Shown here: positions 15,378 through 24,859 of the stretch, piece by piece | Position numbering within the stretch: the first letter of the stretch is position 1 | How the letters are laid out: every line of letters begins with the position of its first letter | Source of the DNA: Marinagarivorans cellulosilyticus | Lineage (GTDB): Bacteria; Pseudomonadota; Gammaproteobacteria; Pseudomonadales; Cellvibrionaceae | DNA: 64,000 nucleotides | Direction: 5' to 3' | NCBI RefSeq assembly: GCF_021655555.1 | Contig: NZ_AP023086.1 | Coordinates: forward strand, 2,572,685-2,636,684 | Position numbers and translations under genes: made by a program | The notes under the pieces: generated by a model | Seen by the model: the letters and a program-made list of their open reading frames with translations, nothing else | What the model was told of the DNA's origin: nothing | Databases searched by the model: none

Positions 15378-16325
15378 ATGACAGCACAAGCGCATTATTC
15401 AGTATTACTCGCAGAGTCCGTTTCCTCATTGGTTGGCAATGAGGGCGGCGTGTACATTGATGGCACCTTTGGAAGAGGCGGCCACAGCCGAGCCATTCTG
15501 CAAAGCTTGTCCGAGCAAGCTCAGTTAATAGCCTTTGATAAAGACCCAGAAGCGATTGCAGTGGGCAATGCTTTGCATGCAGAGGACACGCGTTTTTCTA
15601 TTGTTCACGATTCGTTTGCCAGTATGCAGCAGGTGGCTGAGGAGTGTGGTTTAGTTGGGCAGGTAGATGGCATTCTTTTGGACTTGGGGGTGTCTTCTCC
15701 GCAGTTAGATAAAGCCGAGCGGGGCTTTAGCTTTATTAAAGATGGTCCATTAGATATGCGAATGGATACTAGCAAAGGGCAAAGTGCTGCCGATTTTGTC
15801 AATCGCGCCAAAGAAGAAGAAATTGCACGGGTTATGAAAGAGTACGGCGAGGAGCGCTTTTCGCGCCGTATTGCCGGCGCTATTGTACGCCGCCGCGCCG
15901 AGAAACCCTTCGAGCGTACGCTGGATTTGGCTGATGTAATTACGAAGGCTAACCCGCGTTGGGAACGCGATAAAAACCCTGCAACGCGAGGGTTTCAGGG
16001 TATCCGTATTCATGTTAATGGTGAACTGGATGACCTCAGTGCCGCATTGCCGGCCGCTTTAAATATTTTGCGTCCAGGTGGGCGTTTAGTTGTTATTAGT
16101 TTCCATAGCCTTGAAGACCGTATTGTGAAGCGCTTTTTTAAAGAGGGTGCGAAAGGAAAAGCTTTGCCGGCTAACCTGCCAATTCCTGATATAGAGCTTG
16201 AGAAAACGCTGCGCATTATTACTAAGCCCATTAAAGCGACCTCTGAAGAATTGGGTGAAAACATTCGTTCACGCAGTGCCATTATGCGCATTGCCGAAAA
16301 GCTGCCCGCGAAGGATCACGAATAA
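15378..16325 (+). CDS. rsmH: 16S rRNA m4C1402 methyltransferase RsmH
   Basis: 315 residues of the expected length. The SAM-binding segment DGTFGRGGHS is at residues 28-37, with GILLDLGVSSPQLD and the C-terminal VVISFHSLEDRIVKRFF. The enzyme N4-methylates C1402 in the decoding centre of 16S rRNA. It lies 18 bp after mraZ, and its stop overlaps the ftsL start (TAATG), consistent with a single operon. Confidence 0.97.
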   Translation: MTAQAHYSVLLAESVSSLVGNEGGVYIDGTFGRGGHSRAILQSLSEQAQLIAFDKDPEAIAVGNALHAEDTRFSIVHDSFASMQQVAEECGLVGQVDGILLDLGVSSPQLDKAERGFSFIKDGPLDMRMDTSKGQSAADFVNRAKEEEIARVMKEYGEERFSRRIAGAIVRRRAEKPFERTLDLADVITKANPRWERDKNPATRGFQGIRIHVNGELDDLSAALPAALNILRPGGRLVVISFHSLEDRIVKRFFKEGAKGKALPANLPIPDIELEKTLRIITKPIKATSEELGENIRSRSAIMRIAEKLPAKDHE

Positions 16326-16606
16326 TGGTCATTTCAAAATCTAAATTATCGTTGGTTGGTATTTTGTGGGTCGGTGTTGTGGTATCGGCCATTTCTGTGG
16401 TTTATATCACGTTTGATGTGCGGCGCCATACCCAAGCCCTCGCGGTGTTAAATAATCAAACCCAAACCTTGCAGGTGGAAACTGGACAGCTATTACTAGA
16501 GAAAAGTGCCTTAGCGTCTTATGCGCGGGTAGAAAAAATTGCCACGCAAGAATTGAGTATGCGGGTACCTACAGGGCATGAAGTTGTGGTGGTAGAAACA
16601 CGATGA
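16325..16606 (+). CDS. ftsL: Cell division protein FtsL
   Basis: 93 residues, bitopic: a membrane helix at about residues 8-28 followed by a periplasmic coiled coil (about 35-75). That is all FtsL needs for heterotrimer formation with FtsB and FtsQ. Sequence identity is low, as usual in this family, so the call rests mainly on topology and on position between rsmH and ftsI. It overlaps both neighbours. Confidence 0.93.
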   Translation: MVISKSKLSLVGILWVGVVVSAISVVYITFDVRRHTQALAVLNNQTQTLQVETGQLLLEKSALASYARVEKIATQELSMRVPTGHEVVVVETR

Positions 16607-18303
16607 GCCGCATAGCTGCCCATTGGCGATTTGCCGCAATTTGCTTAATCATTGCAGTGTTACCCGCTGCATTGGTTTGGCATTTGTCTTATTTGCAGGT
16701 GATGCCTGGGCAAGAAAAGGGGCACGATTTTCTTCAGGCGCAAGGGCAAGCGCGGACATTGCGCGAGCAAAAAATTAATGCTTATCGCGGCGTTATTTCT
16801 GATCGCAATGGCGAGTTGCTTGCGGTTAGTACGCCTGTTATATCGATAGCGGTAAACCCGCAAGTCATTTCGCCGCAAGGCGTTACAGATTTAGCTCGGG
16901 CACTTAACCTTTCTATAAATGACCTCAATAAAAAGTTACAACACTACGCTAACAAACAATTTATGTATGTTGCTAGGCAATTACCCCCTCATGAGGCGTC
17001 GCCAGCAACGTCGTTGAATATTCGCGGTGTTATTGCAGAGCGTGAATATCAGCGCTTTTATCCCGCGGGCGAGGTGGCTGCGCATGTTGTTGGTTTTACC
17101 GATATTGATGATCAAGGCCAAGAGGGTATGGAGCTGGCTCTGGATGACTATTTAGCCGGTACGGCTGGTGTTCAGCGAGTGATCAAAGATTTAAAAGGGA
17201 ATATCGTTAAAGATCTAGGAATTATTCAAGCGGCTAGCCCCGGTGGTGATGTGCAGCTGAGCATAGACTTGCGCTTGCAATATTTAGCTTACAGAGAGCT
17301 AAAAAGCGCAATGGCTAGCCAAAAAGCAAAGTCTGGCTCGATTGTAATGCTGGATGTTGAAAGCGGTGAAATACTAGCGATGGTCAATCAACCGTCGTAC
17401 AACCCTAATGACCGCAAAAAAATTAATGCTTCTGAAACACGCAATCGCGCAATGACAGATGTGATTGAACCTGGCTCAACGGTTAAGCCGTTTACTGTTA
17501 TGGCTGCACTGGAGACAGGCCGTTATACGCCAGATTCCACAATTAATACCAACCCAGGCTATGTTCGCGTAGGGCGAAAAACATTTTTAGACCCTAAAAA
17601 TTATGGCGAAATTGACTTGGGTACAGTAATTCAAAAATCCAGTCAGGTTGGTATTAGTAAGCTCGCGCTAGATCTTCCGCAAGATGTGGTGCGCAATATG
17701 TTTTCGCGTTTAGGGTTCGGCCAAAGTACCGGTACAGGGTTCCCTGGCGAAAGCTTGGGTGTTTTACCTAATCGACGAAAGTGGCACCCCATAGAAACCG
17801 CCACTTTAGCTTTTGGTTATGGTCTTTCTGTTACACCGCTACAGTTGGCGCAATCGTATGTAACAGTTGCAAATTCAGGGCAATCGCGTCCGGTTTCACT
17901 ACTTAAACAAGACGAGCTACCACCTGCGACGCAAGTGGTCGATGCTAAAATTGCTGACCAAATAGCGGTTATGTTAAAGCGGGTAACCGAGCGTGGTGGT
18001 ACGGCAACACGCGCGCAAACAAGTGCTTACCTCACCGCGGGCAAAACCGGCACCGCCCACAAGGTGGGTAAACACGGTTATGCCGACGATAAGTATGTAG
18101 CGACTTTTGCTGGCATGGCGCCGGCAGATAACCCTAAGGTGGTGACAGTTGTTGTTATTAATGAACCCAGTAGCGGGCATTATTATGGCGGTGAAGCGGC
18201 GGCACCTGTGTTTGCAAGCGTTACAGATAGTTCGTTACGGTTATTAAATATTCCTCCCAATAATAGCCAGCAAACTATTGGCGCAAGGGTGGCGCGGCGA
18301 TGA
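16603..18303 (+). CDS. ftsI: Septal peptidoglycan transpeptidase FtsI (PBP3)
   Basis: 566 residues: an N-terminal membrane anchor (about 10-28), a PBP dimer domain and a class B transpeptidase domain. The catalytic motif STVK is at 292-295 and KTG at 481-483. The second motif, normally SxN, reads S-S-Q at 346-348 (codon CAG), which is unusual for this family. It crosslinks septal peptidoglycan together with FtsW, encoded later in the cluster. It overlaps ftsL and murE by 4 bp each. Confidence 0.96.
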   Translation: MSRIAAHWRFAAICLIIAVLPAALVWHLSYLQVMPGQEKGHDFLQAQGQARTLREQKINAYRGVISDRNGELLAVSTPVISIAVNPQVISPQGVTDLARALNLSINDLNKKLQHYANKQFMYVARQLPPHEASPATSLNIRGVIAEREYQRFYPAGEVAAHVVGFTDIDDQGQEGMELALDDYLAGTAGVQRVIKDLKGNIVKDLGIIQAASPGGDVQLSIDLRLQYLAYRELKSAMASQKAKSGSIVMLDVESGEILAMVNQPSYNPNDRKKINASETRNRAMTDVIEPGSTVKPFTVMAALETGRYTPDSTINTNPGYVRVGRKTFLDPKNYGEIDLGTVIQKSSQVGISKLALDLPQDVVRNMFSRLGFGQSTGTGFPGESLGVLPNRRKWHPIETATLAFGYGLSVTPLQLAQSYVTVANSGQSRPVSLLKQDELPPATQVVDAKIADQIAVMLKRVTERGGTATRAQTSAYLTAGKTGTAHKVGKHGYADDKYVATFAGMAPADNPKVVTVVVINEPSSGHYYGGEAAAPVFASVTDSSLRLLNIPPNNSQQTIGARVARR

Positions 18304-19820
18304 ATGTGATAACGCTTGCCCAGCTTTTGCCTCAGCTGACATTGCCATCAAAAATCGCCAACCTTCCCGTTGGTGATTTGCGTTTAGATACTCGTTTGCT
18401 TAAAAGCGGTGATGTTTTTATTTGTATTGGTGGCGAAGCTTTTATTGCAGATGCGGTAAATGCAAACGCTATTGCGATTTTAATCGAGGGCGACGAAGGT
18501 ATTGCGGTTGCAAAGAATAGCGATACCGCAATTATTAAAGTACCCAACCTAGCCGCAATTCTTCCTGAGCTTGCACACAAAAGATATTTCACATCGGCGC
18601 TGGCAATGCCCGCAATCGTTGGCGTTACTGGCACAAACGGTAAAAGCACACTGGTTTCTTTGATTGCTCAGCTTTTTCAAAAGGCGGGCCCAGTAAAGCC
18701 TGCGGGTGTGCCTAAAACAGCGACGGTGGGCACCTTGGGGGTTGGAATTCTTGGTGAACCGCTTGTTGAAACAGGAATGACCACGCCCGATGTTTTTAGT
18801 AATTACAAAACCCTCGCCGAATTTTCGTCAGCCGGCGTCGACTGCGTTGCCATGGAGGTTTCCTCCCATGGTTTAAGTCAAGGGCGCGTTACAGGCTTGC
18901 CGATTACGACGGCTGTTTTTACCAACCTCACGCAAGACCATCTCGATTACCATGGCGATTTAACAAGCTACGCGAAAGCAAAACAAAAACTTTTTGCTAT
19001 GCCTTCTGTGCAGTATGCCATTGTGAATGCGGACGATGAACAAGCTCAACTAATGGCCAGTGCGCAGCCATCTGCAGCGGTGATTCGCTATGGTATTCAT
19101 AACGGAGAGGTGTTAGCAGAAAATATTTATACGCGCCAAACGGGCACGGCTTTTACGTTGCGTTCGCCTTGGGGTAATACTGAGGTGATATCGCCTTTTT
19201 ATGGTGTCTTTAATGTTTATAACCTTCTAGCAGCAATTGCTGCGGTAATGGTGCAAGGTGCAGATTTTAAACAGGTTGTCCAAGCGATACCTGCGTTAAC
19301 CTCTATTACGGGCCGCATGCAACAATTGACGCCTGTCGGGGGGGTTCAAGTGGTTGTTGATTTTGCTCACACTCCAGATGGCTTAGAGCAAGCGTTAATC
19401 GCATTAAAAGCGCATACGGTTGGCAGAATTTGGGTGGTGTTTGGTTGTGGCGGCAACAGAGATAAGCAAAAGCGCGCTTTGATGGGCGCTATAGCGGAAG
19501 ATCTTGCGGATGAATTGGTTTTAACCAGTGATAACCCCAGAAACGAAAACCCCGATAGCATCCTAAATGATATTGCTGCAGGTTGTAAAAAGGCGGCACG
19601 CATTATTGTTGATCGAAAAGAAGCCATTGAATATAGCATTACTAATGCGGCGGCGGGTGACTGCATCCTTATTGCTGGTAAAGGTCACGAGACCTACCAA
19701 ATAGTTAAGGAGAAAAAAATTCCTTTTTCCGATATTTCCATTGCGGAGCAAGCGTTAGCGCAAAAGCATGCTGTAAATTTCTCGTCGTCAGCTTCACTGG
19801 AGCAAGGGGGGCGTCAATGA
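18300..19820 (+). CDS. murE: UDP-MurNAc-L-Ala-D-Glu:meso-DAP ligase MurE
   Basis: 506 residues of the Mur ligase family. The ATP loop GVTGTNGKST is at 108-117, followed by the central and C-terminal domains. DNPR at residues 411-414 is the signature for meso-diaminopimelate, so this organism has the Gram-negative type of stem peptide. It adds the third residue to the cytoplasmic UDP-MurNAc peptide. Four-bp overlaps join it to ftsI and murF. Confidence 0.97.
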   Translation: MNVITLAQLLPQLTLPSKIANLPVGDLRLDTRLLKSGDVFICIGGEAFIADAVNANAIAILIEGDEGIAVAKNSDTAIIKVPNLAAILPELAHKRYFTSALAMPAIVGVTGTNGKSTLVSLIAQLFQKAGPVKPAGVPKTATVGTLGVGILGEPLVETGMTTPDVFSNYKTLAEFSSAGVDCVAMEVSSHGLSQGRVTGLPITTAVFTNLTQDHLDYHGDLTSYAKAKQKLFAMPSVQYAIVNADDEQAQLMASAQPSAAVIRYGIHNGEVLAENIYTRQTGTAFTLRSPWGNTEVISPFYGVFNVYNLLAAIAAVMVQGADFKQVVQAIPALTSITGRMQQLTPVGGVQVVVDFAHTPDGLEQALIALKAHTVGRIWVVFGCGGNRDKQKRALMGAIAEDLADELVLTSDNPRNENPDSILNDIAAGCKKAARIIVDRKEAIEYSITNAAAGDCILIAGKGHETYQIVKEKKIPFSDISIAEQALAQKHAVNFSSSASLEQGGRQ

Positions 19821-21232
19821 GGCTTTCTCAGTGTGTAACGCTAACCGATGGCGAGTTGGTGGGAGAAGATTGTGAATTCTCTGCCATTACGACAGATACA
19901 CGAAACATAAAAAATGCTGATCTTTTTGTTGCCTTACGAGGTGAAAATTTTGATGGCCACTCCTTTGTTTTGCAGGCGCAACAAAGTGGCGCAGCTGCAG
20001 TAGTGGTTGAGCACCGTGTAGAGGGTTGTACGCTGGCCCAGTTAATTGTGAAAGATACAACATTGGCGCTAGGGTCAATTGCAAATGGCATTCGTCAAAA
20101 ATATAAAGGCCCTTTGGTTGCTATTACTGGTAGCTGTGGCAAAACCTCTGTTAAAGGATTAACAAAAAGCATATTTGAGCAAGCCGGTAAAACGCTAGCA
20201 ACCCAAGGCAACTTTAATAATCACATTGGTGTTCCTTTAACGCTTAACGGTCTTACCGCGGAGCATGACTTTGCTGTTATTGAAATGGGTACCAGTGGGA
20301 AAAACGAAATAGCTTACTTGGCAAACTTAGCCGAGCCATCTATTGCGTTGGTTAACAATATTCGCGCGGCACATATCGGTGGTTTCGGTAGTATTGATGC
20401 GATCGCGCAGGAAAAAGGTACTATTTATACGGCTTTAGAGCATAGCCACATTAAACATCGCGTTACAGGTACTGCTGTAATTAATTTAGATGATGCCTTT
20501 TCGAGCCAGTATATCAAGCAGACCGAGCACTTGAAGCAACTGGGGTTCAGTGCCGGCAAGAGTGATGTCAGCAATTTCTCATTTCCGTGTTTATCGGCAA
20601 AAAATATTTCAATTAACGCTGAGGGTTTCCCTGCTTTTGTTATGCATTATCAAAGCGAAAAAGTACCGGTTGCATTAAATGTGTTAGGGCTACATTTTGT
20701 TAATAATGCGCTGGCAGCCAGTGCTTGCGCGATTGCTGCAGGGCTTTCTTTGGGTGTTATCGCAAGCGGGTTACAGCAGTACCAAGGCGACAACGGAAGA
20801 ATGCAGCGTCTGGATTCTGTTGTTCGTGGCCAAAAAGCGGTGATTATTCACGATGCTTACAATGCAAACCCAGGCTCAGTAAGAGCGGCTATCGACTTTT
20901 TGGCTGCGCAGTCAACGCCAATTCGTTTATTGGTATTAGGTTATATGGGCGAGCTGGGCGAGGGCGAAACCATTGAACATACTTCGGTTGGTTTATATGC
21001 GCAGGAAATGGGCGTAACGCATTTGTTGGCCATTGGCAACTTACCGCGTTTGGCTGCAGAGGCTTTTGGTAATGGGGCGATTGCTGTAGCCAACACTATG
21101 GAAGCCGCAGAAATTATTGCCCCGTATTTACATCAAGATGCAACGATTTTACTTAAGGGTTCGCACACTGCAGCCGTTGATGATGTGCTTCCAATTCTTT
21201 CAAAAACAGGTAAGGGGCTTAGCCCATGTTAG
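19817..21232 (+). CDS. murF: UDP-MurNAc-tripeptide:D-Ala-D-Ala ligase MurF
   Basis: 471 residues. The ATP loop is ITGSCGKTS (103-111), with Cys where Asn is common. Downstream are NFNNHIGVPLTL and the C-terminal HDAYNANPGSVRAA typical of MurF. It completes the cytoplasmic pentapeptide by adding D-Ala-D-Ala made by Ddl, encoded later in the cluster. It overlaps murE by 4 bp and mraY by 7 bp. Confidence 0.97.
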   Translation: MRLSQCVTLTDGELVGEDCEFSAITTDTRNIKNADLFVALRGENFDGHSFVLQAQQSGAAAVVVEHRVEGCTLAQLIVKDTTLALGSIANGIRQKYKGPLVAITGSCGKTSVKGLTKSIFEQAGKTLATQGNFNNHIGVPLTLNGLTAEHDFAVIEMGTSGKNEIAYLANLAEPSIALVNNIRAAHIGGFGSIDAIAQEKGTIYTALEHSHIKHRVTGTAVINLDDAFSSQYIKQTEHLKQLGFSAGKSDVSNFSFPCLSAKNISINAEGFPAFVMHYQSEKVPVALNVLGLHFVNNALAASACAIAAGLSLGVIASGLQQYQGDNGRMQRLDSVVRGQKAVIIHDAYNANPGSVRAAIDFLAAQSTPIRLLVLGYMGELGEGETIEHTSVGLYAQEMGVTHLLAIGNLPRLAAEAFGNGAIAVANTMEAAEIIAPYLHQDATILLKGSHTAAVDDVLPILSKTGKGLSPC

Positions 21233-22308
21233 TTTGGTTGGCTGAATTATTGCAGCCGCACTATAGTGCTTTGGATGTCTTCCGTTATTTAACATTACGA
21301 GCCATTTTGGGTGTGTTAACGGCGTTGGGTATGTGTTTATTTTTAGGCCCTGTGTTTATCCGCAAATTAGTAGAGCTACAAATTGGTCAAGCGGTTCGTA
21401 CGGACGGTCCGCAAAGCCACCTAAGCAAGCAGGGCACACCGACCATGGGTGGTGCTCTCATTTTATTTGCCATTGGAACAAGCGTTTTACTGTGGTCTGA
21501 TTTAAGTAACCGTTTTGTTTGGGCGGTTATGTTCATTATGTTTGCTTACGGCGCTATTGGTTGGGTAGATGATTACCGCAAAGTGGTAGAAAAAAATTCA
21601 AAAGGATTACCTGCAAAGTGGAAATATTTTTGGCAATCAACAGCAGGCTTTGCCGTTGCTGTCTTTTTATATAGTACGGCACAGGCACCGGCAGAAACGC
21701 AGTTATTTATTCCTTTCTTTAAGAATATAGCGCTCGATTTAGGTCCGTTGTATTTGTTGCTTGTGTATTTTGTTGTTGTGGGAAGCTCTAATGCAGTAAA
21801 CCTTACTGATGGCCTTGATGGACTCGCTATTATGCCGACTGTCATGGTCGGGGCGGCACTGGGCATTATTGCTTACCTCGTGGGTAATGCAAAGTTTGCA
21901 GCTTACCTTCACATCCCTTATATCGCAGGTACTGGCGAGCTGGTTGTTTTTTGTGCGGCGCTTGCCGGTGCCGGTTTAGGCTTTTTATGGTTTAACACTT
22001 ACCCTGCTCAAGTGTTTATGGGTGATGTTGGTGCTTTGGCTCTTGGCGGCGCGCTGGGTGTTGTGGCGGTAATTGTTCGTCATGAAATTGTATTTTTTGT
22101 CATGTCTGGTGTGTTTGTGATGGAGACGGTGTCTGTGATTTTGCAGGTCGCAAGCTTCAAGCTGACTGGGCGGCGTATTTTCCGCATGGCACCACTGCAC
22201 CATCATTTTGAACTTAAAGGTTGGCCAGAGCCTCGCGTGATTGTGCGTTTTTGGATTGTAACCGTGATGCTAGTACTTTTTGGTTTAGCTACGTTAAAAC
22301 TGCGCTAG
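21226..22308 (+). CDS. mraY: Phospho-MurNAc-pentapeptide transferase MraY
   Basis: 360 residues with about ten membrane helices. The cytoplasmic catalytic motifs are visible: GTPTMGG near the N-terminus, GWVDDYRK (Asp pair), NLTDGLDGLA (192-201) and MGDVGALALGG, plus HHHFE near the C-terminus. It transfers phospho-MurNAc-pentapeptide to undecaprenyl phosphate, making lipid I. A 50-bp gap separates it from murD. Confidence 0.97.
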   Translation: MLVWLAELLQPHYSALDVFRYLTLRAILGVLTALGMCLFLGPVFIRKLVELQIGQAVRTDGPQSHLSKQGTPTMGGALILFAIGTSVLLWSDLSNRFVWAVMFIMFAYGAIGWVDDYRKVVEKNSKGLPAKWKYFWQSTAGFAVAVFLYSTAQAPAETQLFIPFFKNIALDLGPLYLLLVYFVVVGSSNAVNLTDGLDGLAIMPTVMVGAALGIIAYLVGNAKFAAYLHIPYIAGTGELVVFCAALAGAGLGFLWFNTYPAQVFMGDVGALALGGALGVVAVIVRHEIVFFVMSGVFVMETVSVILQVASFKLTGRRIFRMAPLHHHFELKGWPEPRVIVRFWIVTVMLVLFGLATLKLR

Positions 22309-22358
22309 TGCAGCTTTAACGTTACTTGTATTAATTTTGGTATTTAAAGAGATTTTTT

Positions 22359-23702
22359 GTGAATTTAATCAGCTCCAATAAATACACCGTTGTGATTGGC
22401 CTTGGCGTTACCGGCTTGTCGGTTATACGGTATTTATTGGCGCAAGGTGTTCGGGTTGTCGCGTGTGATAGCCGCGAGACACCACCAAATTTAGCAGCCG
22501 TACAACAGCGGTTTCCAGCGCTGAATATTCAGTTGGGCGCTTTCGATGGCGAGTTGTTGTGTAGTGCGCATGAAATTGTTATCAGCCCAGGTTTGTCACG
22601 CAAAAATCCTATTATTGAACAAGCAATAGCGGCGGGAGTATCAGTTGTTGGAGATGTAGAATTATTTGCACGGGCGGTTACGGCACCGGTTATTGCTATT
22701 ACAGGCTCCAATGGCAAGTCGACGGTTACAAGCCTTGTGGGTGAAATGGCAAAAGCTGCAGGTATTAATGTAGTGGTTGCTGGCAATATCGGCTTGCCTG
22801 TATTGGATACTCTCGATGCGGCTATTGATCTTTATGTCTTGGAGTTATCGAGCTTTCAATTAGAAAGTACTCAATCGCTCAAGCCTATCGCGGCAACTGT
22901 TTTGAATGTGTCAGCAGATCACATGGATCGTTACAATAGTTTTATGGAATATGCCTTAACTAAACAACGCATTGCCTTTGGCGCCAAAACTATTGTCGTT
23001 AATAAACAAGACCCATTAACAGAGCCCCCGTTTGCTGAAGGTGTTAAGCGCGTATGCTTTAGCGCAAGCCAGCCAGATTTAAAAGATTTTGGCTTTTATG
23101 ATGGTCATATAGCCAAGGGCTTTAAACCGCTAATTGCAGGCTGCGATTTGAAAATTGTGGGCTCGCATAATTATGCTAATGCGGCAGCGGCTTTGGCGTT
23201 GGCTGAAGCCGCTAATATTCCTATGGAGGCTTGTCTACGTGCCTTAGCTGAGTATGGTGGACTACCGCATCGTTGCGAATTTGTCGTCACAGTGAATGGC
23301 GTTGATTTTATCAACGACTCCAAAGCCACTAATGTCGGGGCAACAGTTGCGGCATTAAATGGTTTTGCCGATGGTCCTCAGAATTTACACATTATTCTTG
23401 GCGGCGATGGTAAGGGGGCAGATTTCTCGCCGTTAATTCCAGCCTTAAAGCGTACCGCTAAGACAGTTACTTTAATCGGTAAAGATGCCCCCGCGCTTGC
23501 AGCGCTGATAGCGCAGTTGGCACCGGAGCTTCCTGTTGCAAACGAGAGTTCATTAGAGCAAGCGGTTGCTTCTGCATTTAAACAGGCGACCACTGGCGAT
23601 TGTGTGTTGCTGTCGCCAGCTTGTGCCAGCTTAGACATGTTCAGCAGTTTTGAGCAGCGTGGCGAGGTATTTAGTCTTGCGGCTAGGGAGTTGCTCGCGT
23701 GA
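22359..23702 (+). CDS. murD: UDP-MurNAc-L-Ala:D-Glu ligase MurD
   Basis: 447 residues, with the UDP-binding N-terminus VVIGLGVTGLSVIRYL, ATP loop ITGSNGKST (114-122), HRCEFV and NDSKATNVGAT, all typical of MurD. It adds D-Glu, the second residue of the stem peptide. Translation starts with GTG at 22359. Its end overlaps the ftsW start by 4 bp. Confidence 0.97.
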   Translation: MNLISSNKYTVVIGLGVTGLSVIRYLLAQGVRVVACDSRETPPNLAAVQQRFPALNIQLGAFDGELLCSAHEIVISPGLSRKNPIIEQAIAAGVSVVGDVELFARAVTAPVIAITGSNGKSTVTSLVGEMAKAAGINVVVAGNIGLPVLDTLDAAIDLYVLELSSFQLESTQSLKPIAATVLNVSADHMDRYNSFMEYALTKQRIAFGAKTIVVNKQDPLTEPPFAEGVKRVCFSASQPDLKDFGFYDGHIAKGFKPLIAGCDLKIVGSHNYANAAAALALAEAANIPMEACLRALAEYGGLPHRCEFVVTVNGVDFINDSKATNVGATVAALNGFADGPQNLHIILGGDGKGADFSPLIPALKRTAKTVTLIGKDAPALAALIAQLAPELPVANESSLEQAVASAFKQATTGDCVLLSPACASLDMFSSFEQRGEVFSLAARELLA

Positions 23703-24859
23703 CGACGGCATCGTTAAATTTTGAGCAAAGCGTTAGTGACCTTGTTGCTAAAAGCTCGCGTCTTGATTTGGTATTGCTGACGACAGTGTTGGCTCTAATG
23801 TCGTTCGGCTTGGTGATGGTGCTGTCTGCTTCTATCGACCTTGCAGCCCATAGTTATAATGACCCTTGGTTTTTTGTAAAGCGCCATTGTGTGTTTTTGT
23901 GCTTGGCCCTAGCTGCCGGCGTGGTTATTTTTAGTTTGCCGAGCGAAATATGGAATCGTTTTGGTATTGTATTTCTTATTGTTGGCATTGCCTTGTTAGT
24001 GGCCGTATTAATTCCGGGTGTGGGGAAGGTTGTTAATGGCAGCCGCCGCTGGTTAGGGGTTGGCCCTTTTACTATTCAGGCATCTGAAGCGGCTAAGTTT
24101 TGCTTTATTGTTTTTTTTGCCAGCTTTTTAGCCCGCAGAAGTGTCGAGTTCCGTGAAGGTTGGAGTGCATTTTTCAAATTGCTAGCGATATTGGGCGCGT
24201 TTGTTGCTTTGTTACTACTTGAGCCTGACTTTGGAAGCTCGGTTGTATTGTGTATTACTGCTGGAGCAATGATGTTTATGGCCGGTGTGCCAATATTGCG
24301 TTTTATTTTATTGGCGTTAGTTGGTATTGCCGGTTTGGTCTTTATGGCCGTGGCTTCGCCTTATCGCTGGCAGCGCTTAGTGACATTTCTTGACCCTTGG
24401 GCTGATCAGTTTTCGAGTGGTTATCAGCTGGTGCAATCTTTAATCGCGTTTGGGCGCGGTGAATGGATGGGATTAGGGTTAGGGAATAGCTTACAAAAAT
24501 TGTTCTTTTTACCAGAGGCACACACAGATTTTATTTTTTCGATTGTAGCTGAGGAATTTGGCCTTATCGGCGCTTTGGTTTTAGTGGTAGGTTTTGTTGT
24601 TGTGGTATGGCGAATACTACTTTTAGCCTCTAAAGCATTTAAGCAAGAGCGTTTTTTTGCTAGCTATTGTGCAGTTGGTATCGGGATGCTTTTTAGTGCT
24701 CAAGCTTTTATAAACATGGGGGTAGCCTCTGGCTTGTTACCCACAAAAGGTTTAACTCTGCCTTTTGTGAGCTCTGGCGGCAGCAGCTTGATTGTTTGTA
24801 CGGCATTAATAGCGTTGGTTTTGCGGTTGGGCTGGGAGGTTAACGATGACACAGCCTAA
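23699..24859 (+). CDS. ftsW: Septal peptidoglycan glycosyltransferase FtsW
   Basis: 386 residues, about ten membrane helices, SEDS family. Recognisable segments include VNGSRRWLGVGPFTIQASE, LLEPDFGSSVV, GLGLGNSLQKLFFLPEAHTDFIFSIVAEE and the C-terminal LPFVSSGGSS. It polymerises lipid II at the septum with FtsI. Translation starts at GTG 23699; the end overlaps murG by 14 bp. Confidence 0.97.
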   Translation: MTTASLNFEQSVSDLVAKSSRLDLVLLTTVLALMSFGLVMVLSASIDLAAHSYNDPWFFVKRHCVFLCLALAAGVVIFSLPSEIWNRFGIVFLIVGIALLVAVLIPGVGKVVNGSRRWLGVGPFTIQASEAAKFCFIVFFASFLARRSVEFREGWSAFFKLLAILGAFVALLLLEPDFGSSVVLCITAGAMMFMAGVPILRFILLALVGIAGLVFMAVASPYRWQRLVTFLDPWADQFSSGYQLVQSLIAFGRGEWMGLGLGNSLQKLFFLPEAHTDFIFSIVAEEFGLIGALVLVVGFVVVVWRILLLASKAFKQERFFASYCAVGIGMLFSAQAFINMGVASGLLPTKGLTLPFVSSGGSSLIVCTALIALVLRLGWEVNDDTA

